Assembly (NCBI GenBank): GCA_000421085.1
Contig: ATWE01000008.1
Location: 124,001-188,000 of the forward strand
Source of the DNA: Ensifer sp. USDA 6670
GTDB taxonomy: Bacteria > Pseudomonadota > Alphaproteobacteria > Rhizobiales > Rhizobiaceae
Direction: 5' to 3'
Length of the DNA stretch: 64,000 nucleotides
The position numbers and the translations under genes were made by a program. Shown here one piece after another: positions 1-9,130 of the stretch. Under the pieces are notes generated by a model that searched no databases, was not told the DNA's origin, and saw nothing but the letters and a program-made list of their open reading frames with translations. The stretch's first letter is position 1; each line of letters opens with the position of its first letter.

Positions 1-1648
1 CTTCGAGGCGGGAGGCGAGATTGACCGCATCGCCCAGCGCCGAATAATCGAAGCGGCGGGCCGAGCCCATATTGCCGACGACGCATTCGCCCGTATTGAT
101 GCCGATGCCGATCCTCAGCGCCTTCGGCGGACGTCCCGCCGCTATTGCCTCGGCTTCCAGCTCTGCGTTGAGATCGCCGAGGGCCACGAGCATGTCGCGC
201 GCCGCCTGAACGGCATGGACGGCATGGTCCGGATCGTCGAGCGGCGCGTTCCAGAAAGCCATCAGGCAGTCGCCGATATATTTGTCGATCGTGCCGCGCC
301 GGTTGAGCACCGCTTCCGAGAGAGGCGTCAGGAGCCGGTTGATGAGCGTCGTCAGCCCCTCCGGATCGTCCTTCATGTCCTCCGATATGGTGGTGAAGCC
401 GCGGACGTCGCAGAAGAGCACCGTCAGCGTCCGTCTTTCGCCGCCGAGCTTCAATTGCGAGGGGTCTCTCGCCAGCCGCTCAACGAGCGCGGGCGAGAGA
501 TATTGCGAGAAGGCACGGGTGATCGCGCGGCGGCGGCGCCTTTCTTCCGCATAATCGAGGCCGGCCTGCCCGACTGCCACGCCGAGAAAAGCAAGTGCCG
601 GTGCGAGAGGCGAGACGAACACATGGCCGAGGCGCATCAGGCCGTAGCTTGCAAGAACGATCAGAGCAAGGCCGAGGGCGCCGTAACCGAGCGTCTTCCA
701 GCTTGTCGACCTGAGGACGGCAAGGGCTGCGGCAAGGCTGGCGAGGACGGTCGCGGTGATGGCGACCGCCGCTCCCGCCCGCTTGACGAACAGCCGGTGC
801 ACGAGATTGTCGTAGATGGTCGCGTGGATCTCGGCGCCGGCGACGAGTCCGCGGGAAAAGACCGTGTCGGAGGTGGCGAAGGCATCGATGCCGCCGCCCG
901 CGATAGTCGGGGCGTTCTGCAGGCTCAGGCCCACGATGACGACCCGATCGCGGAACGTTTCTTCCGGCAGGAAACTCTCGGGGTCGAGCGCCTGATAGTA
1001 GGAAACGGTCGGGTAGGTGCGCGCCGGGCCGAAGGTCTGCATCAGGGCCCGTCTCGGCGGATGGGCAGGCTCTGCACCGGCGACGGTTGCGAGGGTCACG
1101 GCCAAGCCGTCCGGATAGGCGGGAATCTGCCTGAGCGTGCCGTCGCCGCTGAGGTTGACCGAGGCGATGCCCACCTTGGCGCCCCTCTCCAGAAAGACGG
1201 GAAGAGGCTCCGTCCGGACGAACTGCTCTGCCTGCGGTGTCCGGATCAGCGTCTCGTCGCCGGCAAGCACTACATCGGAACCGAGGACTCCGGCAAGCGC
1301 CTGATCGTTCTCCGGGGCGGCCGCCGGTTCGGCGAAGACCACGTCGAGAGCGATTGCCCTGGCGCCGGCGGCTCTCAGCGCCTCGATCAGCCGGGCGTGC
1401 AGGGCGCGCGGCCAGGGCCACTGGCTGCCGATCTCGGCCATAGACGGTTCGTCGATCGCGACGATAACGGGGCCGTCTTCGGGAAGCGGTGGACGGCCGA
1501 GGATCGAGAGATAGTCATAGGCGCGCAGGTCGGCCAGCGACCAGGAGCCGGTCAGCGAGACGAGCGAGACGAGGGCGGCCACCAAGGCCGTCAGGGCGGC
1601 AAGCTTTGCCCGCCGGGAGCAAAGGCGAAGATGGCGAGAGGCGTTCAT
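1..1648 (-). CDS. CHASE2-domain class III adenylate/guanylate cyclase (3' end outside window)
   Basis: Membrane-bound nucleotide cyclase that should make cAMP (or cGMP) in response to a periplasmic signal. About 549 codons are visible. After an N-terminal hydrophobic segment comes a CHASE2 sensor region (about residues 30-285), three membrane segments (about 287-375) and a class III catalytic domain from about residue 405. The first metal-binding Asp is in FCDVRGF (near 413), the purine-binding Lys in DKYIGD (near 454), the second specificity residue in FDYSALGD (near 532), followed by the transition-state Asn and Arg in NLASRLE, where the window ends. The Lys/Asp pair favours ATP as substrate. 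The ATG shares its A with the TGA stop of the upstream FecR-TPR gene (TGATG), so the two are probably translationally coupled. Substrate and signal are inferred. Confidence 0.9.
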   Translation of the reverse strand, partial: MNASRHLRLCSRRAKLAALTALVAALVSLVSLTGSWSLADLRAYDYLSILGRPPLPEDGPVIVAIDEPSMAEIGSQWPWPRALHARLIEALRAAGARAIALDVVFAEPAAAPENDQALAGVLGSDVVLAGDETLIRTPQAEQFVRTEPLPVFLERGAKVGIASVNLSGDGTLRQIPAYPDGLAVTLATVAGAEPAHPPRRALMQTFGPARTYPTVSYYQALDPESFLPEETFRDRVVIVGLSLQNAPTIAGGGIDAFATSDTVFSRGLVAGAEIHATIYDNLVHRLFVKRAGAAVAITATVLASLAAALAVLRSTSWKTLGYGALGLALIVLASYGLMRLGHVFVSPLAPALAFLGVAVGQAGLDYAEERRRRRAITRAFSQYLSPALVERLARDPSQLKLGGERRTLTVLFCDVRGFTTISEDMKDDPEGLTTLINRLLTPLSEAVLNRRGTIDKYIGDCLMAFWNAPLDDPDHAVHAVQAARDMLVALGDLNAELEAEAIAAGRPPKALRIGIGINTGECVVGNMGSARRFDYSALGDAVNLASRLE

Positions 1649-4600
1649 CAGAACCGCACTTTGACGGTGCCCTTGACCGTGGGACCCCAGCCGGGCAGCC
1701 CGTCACGGAGCTCGAATTCCTCATCGAGCAAATTGAAGCCGGCGAGTTCCACCTCGAACCGCTTGTCGAAGGGCTCCCATTGGAGCGCCGCGTCGAGTGT
1801 CCAGAAGTCGTCGAGTGTCGTGGTGCCGTCGGTACGCTCGCCGACATAGTTTGCCGCAACCGTCGTTTTGATGTGGGCGGTGCTGACATAGGTGAGCGCT
1901 ACCTGGCCGGAATTTTTCGGCAGCAATGGAAGTTCGCCGCCCGTCGACATATCGTCGCTTTCCGTGCGGGCAACCGTTGCCGAAAGGCCGAGGCCGTGGC
2001 CGAGCGCTAGGTTGGCGGTCAGCGCGACGCGGTCGACCCGGGCTTTGCCAAAGTCGAGTTCGTTCGGTTCGAACAGAACGGTAAACGGAACAGAAATCGA
2101 ACCGTTGCGGATTTCCTGATGTTGGTAGTCGATGGCGGTGAAGAGCCGGTCGTTCCATTCGGCATCCCAGCGCAGCGCCAGTGTGTCGGCATAGCCGTCC
2201 GTGCCGATGAGAAACTGATTCGGCTGTAGGCCGACGATCCCCACGGGCGCAAGCGTGGCGGCCCCGAAATTGTAGCCTTCGCGCTGAACGGCCGCCCGCA
2301 GCCAGTGACCTTCCGCTGGCGCCCAGGCAACGCCGAGCTTCGGTTCAAACCGAATATTGTCGTCATTAACGTCTTCGATGTAGCGGGCAAAGAGCGCGCC
2401 CTCGACTTTCAGGTCCGGCGTTATTTCGTACAGGCCGTCGACATAGGCCTTCATCACACCTGCTGTGTTGGATGAGCTCGTAGAATCGAACGGCGTCGGA
2501 ACGATAAGGTCGTAATATTCGGCCTTCGCTTTTGACGTTATGGCGCCGCCCTCAATCCCGTAGCGCCAGGTCAGACCACCGTCTCCGTAGATGTGGTTCA
2601 CGGCGCCGATATAGCTCGATTCCTCCTGTTCATTCCTGAAGTGGACAAGATCCGGAAAGGGAATATCGGAGAAAGCCTTTCGAGAGGTCTCAACGACCTC
2701 TCTGTCGCTGAAGAAGAACGCAGCGTTGGCAATGTTCTCATATCCAAACGTATGGCTCCAAGCGACGCCGGAGATGAGGCTGGAGGCATGATCGTCTTCG
2801 AAATCGTCGCGGGGGACGACAAGCGGGGGCAATAGCGTCGGATCGGGAATGTCGAATATATTCCGGCTATCATCCGCTTCGGCCATGTTCAGGAACGCGA
2901 CGATTCTATCGTCGGGAGAGGGCGTGGCGGTCAGATATCCATTGCCTCCTATCAGGCGCGCTTCACGGTCCACTTCGAGTCCATTGGCGAGATCGACCGT
3001 ATCGCGCGGCTCCTCCCACTGAAATGTGCCGTAGACGCTGATCGGGAACGGCGAGACGGTAAACCCGCGAACGGCAGCTTCCCCAACCCATCCGGTATGA
3101 TCCTCATTGGCGATGAAACCGCCGCCGAGCTCCGTCTCGAAAAAGGGCGAACGCAGCAGGTTGACCGTTCGCTCGCGGCTGGCGAGCATATGCGGTTCGA
3201 TCAGAAGCCCCTGGATGAGAGCGGAGAAGCTTGCGGGATTGACCGTGTTCGCGACGGCGCTGGCGGCGAAATCGTAAGCGTTGAAGAAGGGATTGACGCT
3301 GCCGCGCACCGCTTGGTCGATATAGCTGGCACCGGTGAAGGGGTCGAAGACGGCGTCGCCGTAATATTGGCCCCAGGCGTCCAACCCCTGCAGGCGGAAG
3401 GCGTCGTTAAGCGTCGAACCCTGCTCCTGGTTGGCGCCGAGTGCCGCCGTGTCGCCGCCCTTTGCGCGGGTGCGGCGCAGGGCTTCCTGAGCGTTGCGAA
3501 TGGCCGCGTCGGCGTCATAGGCATCGATCGCGATCGCGGTTCTGACCGTCGCCACGACCGGATCGTTCGGGTCGAGCCGGTCGGCATTGTCGAGCGCCTG
3601 AGCTGCCGGAATGCGGTCGCCCTTCTCGTAATGCGCGGCCGCGAGCAGAAGCTGTGCGTTCGAATAGGCAGGGTTGGCCGTCGACCCGGCGAGCAGGTCT
3701 TGGACCGCCTTGTCGGCCTCGCCGTTCTGCATGTGATAGCGGCCGCGCGCCACGAGCGCCACGTCGAAGGAGGGATCGACGGAAAGCGCGGTGTCGATCT
3801 CGCGCTTCGCCTCGGCCATCCGCATCTCGTCCATGTATTGTATTGCGAGGTTTGCGTGGGCGACGGGATCGAGCGGATCGAGCGCAATCGCCTGCTTGAA
3901 TGCAGCCTCGGCGGCACGGTTGTCGCCGCGCGCGCCCTGGACCAGTCCGAGGGAATTCCAGATAGAGGAGGAGCCCGGAGCGGTTTTCAGCGCCCTTTCG
4001 AGATCCGCAAGGGAGCCCTCGAGATCGTTGTCGATGTGATAGCGGTAGTGGGCGCGCGCCTCGAGCGCAGTCGGGTCTTCGGGGTCGATCGATAGCGCCC
4101 GCTCGACGCCGTCGCGAAGCTCGTCGCGATCGTCCAGCAGGAGGGCGAGCTGCGCGCGCGCCGCGGGCAGGGTCGGGTCGTCGGGATATTGCTGCTCGGC
4201 CTTCTTGATCACCGCGATCGCCGCGGGGATGTCTTCCCGGAAGCCGGCGGTCCAGGCCCGGGCCATGCCCGCATACCGGCCGCTTGCGTTTCGCGGCGGC
4301 TCCTCCACGCGGGCGGGATCGGCGAGCCCGCGCGCAAAATAGGCGCCATAGGCCGCGATTGTGCGGCGGCTCGGGTCGAGGCTGCGTTCAGCCCTGGCGA
4401 ACAGACGCGCCGCCTCTTCGTACCGGTTCGAAGAGCCGGCGATCAAGGCCCGGACGAGGTCGGCACGTGCCGCCTGGGAGCGGGTCAGGCCTCGGCTCGT
4501 CGCTTCCGCGAGCGCGGCCTGAGCCTTTTGACGGCCATTGAGGGAAAGATAAATCTCCGCAAGCGTCAGCCATTCCTCGGCCGAGCGGGATGCGGCCGGC

Positions 4601-5292
4601 AAGGCCTCGATGCGCGCACGCTCGCCGCGCATCTCGGGAACGCTGTAGGGTGTGGCCGGCATCCAGACGAAGGCGTTACGGAGCGACAGATGAAAGAGCA
4701 TCTGCTCGCGGTCCTTCGGCGTAACGATCACAATCTTCGTCGGCGCGCTGCCGATCGCGGCAACGGCGCCTTCGCCCTGCTTCACGGTCACGCTGCCATA
4801 GGCATTGCTGAGCTCGACGACGCCTTCGAGGACGACGAGCGAGGTTTTTCCGTCGGTGCCTACCGTCAGCGTCCAGTCGGTGCCGCGGATGGCGGCGGCT
4901 GCAGCCGGCGTATCGATGACCAGTCCCTCGCCGCCACGCTCGGCGCGTGCCCAGATCGTACCCGACTCCAGCCCGAGATTCGTGTCGCCCGCCCCGATCT
5001 GCTTGACGCGCAGCGCGGTATTGCGCCCCAGCCTTATCTGCGTGTGATCTCTGAAGAGGATGGCGAGGGCGCCCGTGGCGTTGGTGCGCAGCACGTCGCC
5101 GGAAAGCAGGTCCTGTGCGAGGTCGACGACCCGCCAGTTGGAAACGTCGACGAAGCGCACCTCCTCGCCGGATTTGCGGGCAATGACGGACCCGGCCGCG
5201 GGTGACGGGCGCGGAACCGGCTCGGCAAGCGCCCACAAGGGCGCAAAAAGCGTCACCGCGGCAAGCAGTGCCCCCGTTCTTCTTCCCCGCAT
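1648..5292 (-). CDS. FecR-domain / TPR / outer-membrane beta-barrel protein
   Basis: Large envelope protein of 1214 residues. It has a signal peptide (MRGRRTGALLAAVTLFAPLWALA), a FecR-like domain (about residues 35-140), many tetratricopeptide repeats (about 255-570) and a C-terminal half rich in alternating aromatic/hydrophobic strands ending in VRF, typical of a TonB-receptor or porin-type barrel. I prefer the ATG at 5292 over an upstream in-frame TTG at 5349 because it starts the signal peptide and has GAGGGG about 10 bases upstream. It overlaps the CHASE2 cyclase gene by one base. FecR domains usually relay surface signals, so the pair may be an outer-membrane sensor feeding a cyclase; this is inference. 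No TonB plug domain was recognised. Confidence 0.85.
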   Translation of the reverse strand: MRGRRTGALLAAVTLFAPLWALAEPVPRPSPAAGSVIARKSGEEVRFVDVSNWRVVDLAQDLLSGDVLRTNATGALAILFRDHTQIRLGRNTALRVKQIGAGDTNLGLESGTIWARAERGGEGLVIDTPAAAAAIRGTDWTLTVGTDGKTSLVVLEGVVELSNAYGSVTVKQGEGAVAAIGSAPTKIVIVTPKDREQMLFHLSLRNAFVWMPATPYSVPEMRGERARIEALPAASRSAEEWLTLAEIYLSLNGRQKAQAALAEATSRGLTRSQAARADLVRALIAGSSNRYEEAARLFARAERSLDPSRRTIAAYGAYFARGLADPARVEEPPRNASGRYAGMARAWTAGFREDIPAAIAVIKKAEQQYPDDPTLPAARAQLALLLDDRDELRDGVERALSIDPEDPTALEARAHYRYHIDNDLEGSLADLERALKTAPGSSSIWNSLGLVQGARGDNRAAEAAFKQAIALDPLDPVAHANLAIQYMDEMRMAEAKREIDTALSVDPSFDVALVARGRYHMQNGEADKAVQDLLAGSTANPAYSNAQLLLAAAHYEKGDRIPAAQALDNADRLDPNDPVVATVRTAIAIDAYDADAAIRNAQEALRRTRAKGGDTAALGANQEQGSTLNDAFRLQGLDAWGQYYGDAVFDPFTGASYIDQAVRGSVNPFFNAYDFAASAVANTVNPASFSALIQGLLIEPHMLASRERTVNLLRSPFFETELGGGFIANEDHTGWVGEAAVRGFTVSPFPISVYGTFQWEEPRDTVDLANGLEVDREARLIGGNGYLTATPSPDDRIVAFLNMAEADDSRNIFDIPDPTLLPPLVVPRDDFEDDHASSLISGVAWSHTFGYENIANAAFFFSDREVVETSRKAFSDIPFPDLVHFRNEQEESSYIGAVNHIYGDGGLTWRYGIEGGAITSKAKAEYYDLIVPTPFDSTSSSNTAGVMKAYVDGLYEITPDLKVEGALFARYIEDVNDDNIRFEPKLGVAWAPAEGHWLRAAVQREGYNFGAATLAPVGIVGLQPNQFLIGTDGYADTLALRWDAEWNDRLFTAIDYQHQEIRNGSISVPFTVLFEPNELDFGKARVDRVALTANLALGHGLGLSATVARTESDDMSTGGELPLLPKNSGQVALTYVSTAHIKTTVAANYVGERTDGTTTLDDFWTLDAALQWEPFDKRFEVELAGFNLLDEEFELRDGLPGWGPTVKGTVKVRF

Positions 5293-5313
5293 CCCCGAAA
5301 TACCCCTCGCTAT

Positions 5314-5334
5314 AGTGAATCCAGTGAATTTATA
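5314..5334. repeat. Short direct repeat in the divergent promoter region
   Basis: AGTGAAT-CC-AGTGAAT lies between the FecR-TPR gene and the divergent DUF5706-like gene. It could be a regulator site for either gene; there is no further support. Confidence 0.25.
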
Positions 5335-5422
5335 GGGAGGAAAAGTCAAGAGCCCAGTTTTGGGCGTATCTCTTTACTGGTGGAGTGTAATAAAGAGGAG
5401 ACGAAATAGAGGGGAGTGGCGG

Positions 5423-5968
5423 ATGGAAGCAGGGGGAAATCTGTACAGGCTCGATCCTCCAAGCGAAGGAGCCGGGCGGGAGATGGCCTTGGGGGCCTAT
5501 TACGATCACATCAGGAAGATCAACGACGTCTTTGCCGATCAGATAAAGACGTCCGACCAGAAGGCGGCCTATATCTTCACTTTCATGTTCGCTTTCCTGG
5601 TCACTTCGCAAGAAGGGCGGAGCGTCTTTGCCTGGCAGCGCTACGGGGAGGGAAGCACCGTCACGATGGTATTCTCGGCTATGCTGGCGCTTGCCTCGAT
5701 CTTCTCGATCGTATCGGCGATCCTCGTGGTTCTGCCCAGGAAGAGCGCAACCTCCACGACGCTGTTCTGGGGCGCCTGGTCCCGTCATCGGGACAGTTTC
5801 ATCCGGGCGGCGGGTGCCGGCGATCCGGACTTTCTCTTCCGCCAATATGCCGAGAATGCAGACGCACTTGCGGCGATCGCCTGCGGAAAATACCGCTGTG
5901 TCAGCTTCGCCTTCCGCGGGCTGCTCGTAACGGTGCTTTCCTATATATGTCTGCTGGCGGTGAAGTAA
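5423..5968 (+). CDS. DUF5706 / Pycsar-effector-like (PycTM-like) membrane protein
   Basis: Small membrane protein of 181 residues. The pattern FADQIKTSDQKAAYIFTFMFAFLV (about residues 37-60; a helix with a conserved D-x-KA just before the first membrane segment), a second long hydrophobic segment at about 80-105 ending in LPR, and a third at about 159-180 match, from memory, the DUF5706 family that includes Pycsar effectors. In Pycsar defence such proteins disrupt the membrane when bound by cyclic pyrimidine nucleotides; many rhizobial members have no demonstrated defence role. The ATG at 5423 has GAGGGGAG upstream and is better than the in-frame TTG at 5360. It is divergent from the FecR-TPR/CHASE2 cyclase pair. 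The family call is from pattern recognition; any link to the cyclase is inference. Confidence 0.6.
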   Translation: MEAGGNLYRLDPPSEGAGREMALGAYYDHIRKINDVFADQIKTSDQKAAYIFTFMFAFLVTSQEGRSVFAWQRYGEGSTVTMVFSAMLALASIFSIVSAILVVLPRKSATSTTLFWGAWSRHRDSFIRAAGAGDPDFLFRQYAENADALAAIACGKYRCVSFAFRGLLVTVLSYICLLAVK

Positions 5969-5985
5969 GGCCCTGCCCGATGATA

Positions 5986-6018
5986 CCCCTCTGGCCGGCA
6001 GTCCAGAGGGGCTATTTT
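5986..6018 (+). terminator. Rho-independent terminator
   Basis: Perfect 9-bp stem CCCCTCTGG/CCAGAGGGG with an 8-base loop, followed by CTATTTT, 18 bases after the DUF5706-like gene. It lies between convergent genes. Confidence 0.8.
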
Positions 6019-6033
6019 GCCTCGCGTCGACGC

Positions 6034-6720
6034 CTAAACCGCGTCGCGCACGCGCTCCCAGGCCTTCGTCAGATGAAGCCCCAGCACTTCCGATAGCCTC
6101 GCTTTGTCGCGCGCTTCGAGCGCGGCGATCATTTCCTGATGTTCGGCGACCGCGGCGGCCCATTTCTCCGGACCTTCATGGCCGATGAAGCGGATGCGCT
6201 TCAGCCGCGTCTGCAGCATGGCATGCATGTCGGCCAGGGCAGCGTTGCCCGAAAGGCGGGCGATGGCGGTGTGGATGTCCTGGTTGAGCTTGTAATATTG
6301 CATCCGGTCGCCTGCCTCGTAGCGGCGCACCATCTCGTCGTGGAGCGCCCGCACTTCGGCGATCTCCGCATCCGTCGCGGCCTCGCAGGCAAGCCTGCCT
6401 GCGAGCTCCTCCAGGGTCTGCAGCACGGTGAGCATGTCCCGGACGTCCTTCGCGCTGAAGCGCTTGACGACGGCGCCGCGGCTCGGGACGAGCTCCACCA
6501 GGCCTTCGCTCGCAAGATACTTGATCGCCTCGCGCAGCGGCGTGCGCGATACGCCGAGCTGCTCACCCAGCTGACCCTCGTGCAGACGCGTTCCGGGCGG
6601 AAGGTCGCCCTCGATGATCATGTCCCGCAGATGGCTGACCAGCGTGTCGTGCAGCGCGGTGCGCCGGATTGGTCCCGGGCCGCCCAAGGGCCGCTGCTCC
6701 AGTGATTTGATTTCGTTCAT
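6034..6720 (-). CDS. GntR family transcriptional regulator, FCD/FadR subfamily
   Basis: Local repressor candidate of 228 residues. An N-terminal winged helix (about residues 20-85, with LHEGQLGEQLGVSRTPLREAIKYLASEGLVEL) is followed by an all-helical FCD ligand-binding domain (about 95-220) with the metal-type His/Asp pattern (DIHTAIARLSGN, AEHQEMIAALEARD). It is divergent from the pdxA-like/TctCBA/isomerase/dhaKL operon and is the likely regulator of it, sensing an organic acid or sugar acid. I chose the ATG at 6720 (MNEIKS), with GACGAG upstream, over the in-frame GTG at 6786, which adds a low-complexity basic tail and would extend into the divergent promoter region. The ligand is unknown. 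Confidence 0.88.
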   Translation of the reverse strand: MNEIKSLEQRPLGGPGPIRRTALHDTLVSHLRDMIIEGDLPPGTRLHEGQLGEQLGVSRTPLREAIKYLASEGLVELVPSRGAVVKRFSAKDVRDMLTVLQTLEELAGRLACEAATDAEIAEVRALHDEMVRRYEAGDRMQYYKLNQDIHTAIARLSGNAALADMHAMLQTRLKRIRFIGHEGPEKWAAAVAEHQEMIAALEARDKARLSEVLGLHLTKAWERVRDAV

Positions 6721-6856
6721 TTTTCTCGTCTGAGCTTTGGACCGCCGCGCGGCCCTTCCCGTGGGTGTGTGCGACTGAATCAGCACCGTTCATTTAACCA
6801 TGGAGCCTGCTCCAGACGTCGTCAACAGAAAATGCTGCATACAGAATACAAAAGAC

Positions 6857-6885
6857 TTGATGCGGAATTTTCAATGACGTATGAG
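6857..6885 (+). promoter_or_regulatory. Candidate sigma-70-type promoter for the pdxA2-tct-dhaKL operon
   Basis: TTGATG, a 17-base spacer, then TATGAG, 31 bases before the pdxA-like ATG, within the divergent spacer shared with the gntR gene. No clear GntR dyad was found here. Confidence 0.35.
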
Positions 6886-6915
6886 ACATCGATGCTGAAG
6901 CGGAGGACATCACGA

Positions 6916-7962
6916 ATGACAACATCAGGAGCGGACGGAACGAAGGAGCAGCGCCCTGTGATTGCGCTGGCCATGGGCGACCCCGCGGGAATCAGCCCGG
7001 AACTGACCGCGCGGCTGCTGGCCCTTTCCGATATCCGCGAGGCGGCGCACATCATCGCCATCGGCGATCGGCGCATCCTTGACGAGGGCGCCCGGGTGGC
7101 CGGCGTCGCGCTGGATCTGGAAGCGGCTTTGCTCGATACGCTCGACAACGCCGGCACCGCCCGCCACGTCTTCGTGGATCTCGCCCATCTCGATCCGGCT
7201 GATGTGGTGCGCGGCGAGGCGACGCTTGCCGGCGGCACCTTCGCCACGCGCAATTTCCGCACCGCTCTCGAACTCGCCCATGCGGGCAAGGCTGATGCCG
7301 TCTGCTTCACGCCCTTCAACAAGAAGGCGATGCGCTTCGCCTATCCCGGCTATGACGACGAGATCCGCTTCGTCGCCGACGTGCTTTCCTTCACTGGAAA
7401 AGTTCGTGAATTCAATGTCCTCGAAAAGGTGTGGAATGCGCGGGTGACGTCGCACATCCCGCTCAAGGACGTGGCGTCCCAGCTGTCGGTGGAGGCGATC
7501 CTTGCCGAACTCAAGCTGACGCAGGCCTGCCTCAAGGATGCCGGCTACGAGGAGGCGAAGATCGCGGTTGCGGGACTCAATCCGCATGCCGGCGACGGCG
7601 GCAGCTTCGGCATGGAAGAGATCGACATCATCGAGCCTGCCGTCGAGAAGGCCAAGGCGCTCGGCTTCAATGTCGAGGGGCCGTTCCCGGCCGACACGGT
7701 CTTCCTTCGGGCGCTGAAGGAAGGCTTCAACGCGGTGATGACCATGTATCACGACCAGGGTCAGATCGCGATGAAGATCATCGGCTTCGACAAGGGTGTG
7801 ACGATGATGGGCGGACTGCCGTTCCCGCTTTGCACACCCGCACATGGCACCGCCTATGACATCGCCGGCAAGGGTATCGCCGATATTGGCGCAACACGCG
7901 AGGCGATCCTGCTTGCGGCCCGCATGGCGAAGAAAAAGAGGGCGCTCTCGGCTGCTGCCTGA
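6916..7962 (+). CDS. PdxA2-type dehydrogenase (4-hydroxythreonine-4-phosphate dehydrogenase family)
   Basis: NAD-dependent oxidative decarboxylase of the PdxA family, 348 residues. The N-terminal MGDPAGISPEL, the TSHIPLKDV metal-site His region, GLNPHAGDGG and the MYHDQGQI motif are all present. Sitting in a transporter/kinase operon rather than with ksgA/surA suggests the PdxA2 group, whose known members oxidise 4-phospho-D-erythronate or D-threonate to dihydroxyacetone phosphate, rather than pyridoxine synthesis. I chose the ATG at 6916 (MTTSGADG) because CGGAGGA lies 10 bases upstream and the longer reading frame upstream is not family-like. It is the first gene of an operon continuing with TctC, TctB, TctA, an isomerase and a DhaKL kinase. 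The exact substrate is inferred. Confidence 0.88.
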   Translation: MTTSGADGTKEQRPVIALAMGDPAGISPELTARLLALSDIREAAHIIAIGDRRILDEGARVAGVALDLEAALLDTLDNAGTARHVFVDLAHLDPADVVRGEATLAGGTFATRNFRTALELAHAGKADAVCFTPFNKKAMRFAYPGYDDEIRFVADVLSFTGKVREFNVLEKVWNARVTSHIPLKDVASQLSVEAILAELKLTQACLKDAGYEEAKIAVAGLNPHAGDGGSFGMEEIDIIEPAVEKAKALGFNVEGPFPADTVFLRALKEGFNAVMTMYHDQGQIAMKIIGFDKGVTMMGGLPFPLCTPAHGTAYDIAGKGIADIGATREAILLAARMAKKKRALSAAA

Positions 7963-8037
7963 ATTCGCACTCTTTCGATGAATACCGGCGTGAGGGGAGG
8001 TCTCGCGCCGCAATCCAACTCAACGGGAGGACCACGC

Positions 8038-9024
8038 ATGAAAAAATCCGTTTCCATCGCAGTCATCGCGGCCGCCGCTTTCGGCCTTGCCGCGCCGGCA
8101 TCGGCCTTCGAGCCGAACCGGCCGGTCGAATTCGTCGTCACCGCGGGCCCCGGCGGCGGCACCGACATCTTCGCGCGCACCATCCAGGCGATCATCGGCA
8201 AGTACGAGCTGATGAAGGCACCGGTCGTCGTCACCAACAAGGGCAGCGCCGGTGGCGCCGAAGGCTTCGTCTACACGGCCGGCTACAAGGGCGACCCCTA
8301 CAAGCTCGCCTTCGGTACCAACAATGCCTACCTGCTGCCGGTCCGCGCCAAGGTGCCCTATACGTCCGAGGACCTGACGCCGGTCGCCTCACTCGCGTCC
8401 GACGAGTTCGTGCTTTGGGTGAATGGCAAGGCGGACTACGCGACGGCTGCCGATTTCGTGGCCAAAGCGAAGGAAGGCGGCCTGAAGATCGGCGGCAGCC
8501 AGTCCAAGGACGCCGACCAGATCCTGACCTCGATGATCAACGACGCGATCGGCGCCAAGATCAACTACATCCCCTTCAAGAGCGGCGGCGAGGCGGCCGT
8601 TCAGCTTGCCGGCGAGCACCTCGACGCCAATGTCAACAATCCGAGCGAGAACCTCGGTCAGTGGCAGGCCGGAATGATCAAGCCACTTTGCGTCTTCAAG
8701 AGCGCGAAGTTCACGAGCGACGCCAAGGTCGCCGGCGACAAGGCCTGGAGCGATATCCCGACCTGCAAGGAAGCCGGCATTCCGATCGAAAACTACTCGA
8801 TGCCGCGCACCGTCTGGCTGCCGGCCGGGGTCGAGCCTGAGGTCGTCCAGTTCTATGCGGACGTTCTGCGCAAGGTCTCCGAGACGCCGGAATGGGCGAA
8901 ATATCTCGCCGACAGCTCGCAGTCTCCTGGCTATGTGACCGGCGACGAGCTCAAAGCCGTCATCGAAAAGGATGGCGCGACGGTCGGCGAAGTGCTGAAG
9001 CGCGAAGGCTGGCTCGCCAACTAA
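8038..9024 (+). CDS. TctC-type periplasmic solute-binding protein (tripartite tricarboxylate transporter)
   Basis: Secreted 328-residue binding protein of the Bug/TctC family. It has a typical signal peptide (MKKSVSIAVIAAAAFGLAAPASAF), then the family hallmarks RPVEFVVTAGPGGGTDIFAR near the start of the mature protein and VVVTNKGSAGGAEG. It should capture a carboxylate or sugar acid for the TctB/TctA membrane components that follow. The ATG at 8038 has CGGGAGGA at ideal spacing; an in-frame upstream ATG at 7978 would bury the signal peptide. The solute is not known, but the co-transcribed PdxA2 dehydrogenase and DhaKL kinase suggest a C4 or C5 sugar acid or polyol derivative. Confidence 0.9.
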   Translation: MKKSVSIAVIAAAAFGLAAPASAFEPNRPVEFVVTAGPGGGTDIFARTIQAIIGKYELMKAPVVVTNKGSAGGAEGFVYTAGYKGDPYKLAFGTNNAYLLPVRAKVPYTSEDLTPVASLASDEFVLWVNGKADYATAADFVAKAKEGGLKIGGSQSKDADQILTSMINDAIGAKINYIPFKSGGEAAVQLAGEHLDANVNNPSENLGQWQAGMIKPLCVFKSAKFTSDAKVAGDKAWSDIPTCKEAGIPIENYSMPRTVWLPAGVEPEVVQFYADVLRKVSETPEWAKYLADSSQSPGYVTGDELKAVIEKDGATVGEVLKREGWLAN

Positions 9025-9130
9025 GTACCGGTCAATGGGCGTTTTCGGACCCGGGGAAGAGGATGCGGGCAGAACCGCATCCACCCTTGGCCTCTCGGAC
9101 GCCCATTCTCCGCTCGGAAAGGTCACGATC

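Noticed and set aside
215..1849. Plus-strand 544-codon ORF
   Set aside because: Antisense shadow of the CHASE2 cyclase; low-complexity Arg/Gly-rich protein without any fold signature.
5340..5360. TTGACT...TATAAA as promoter of the FecR-TPR gene
   Set aside because: Spacing of 9 bases is far from the 16-18 required.
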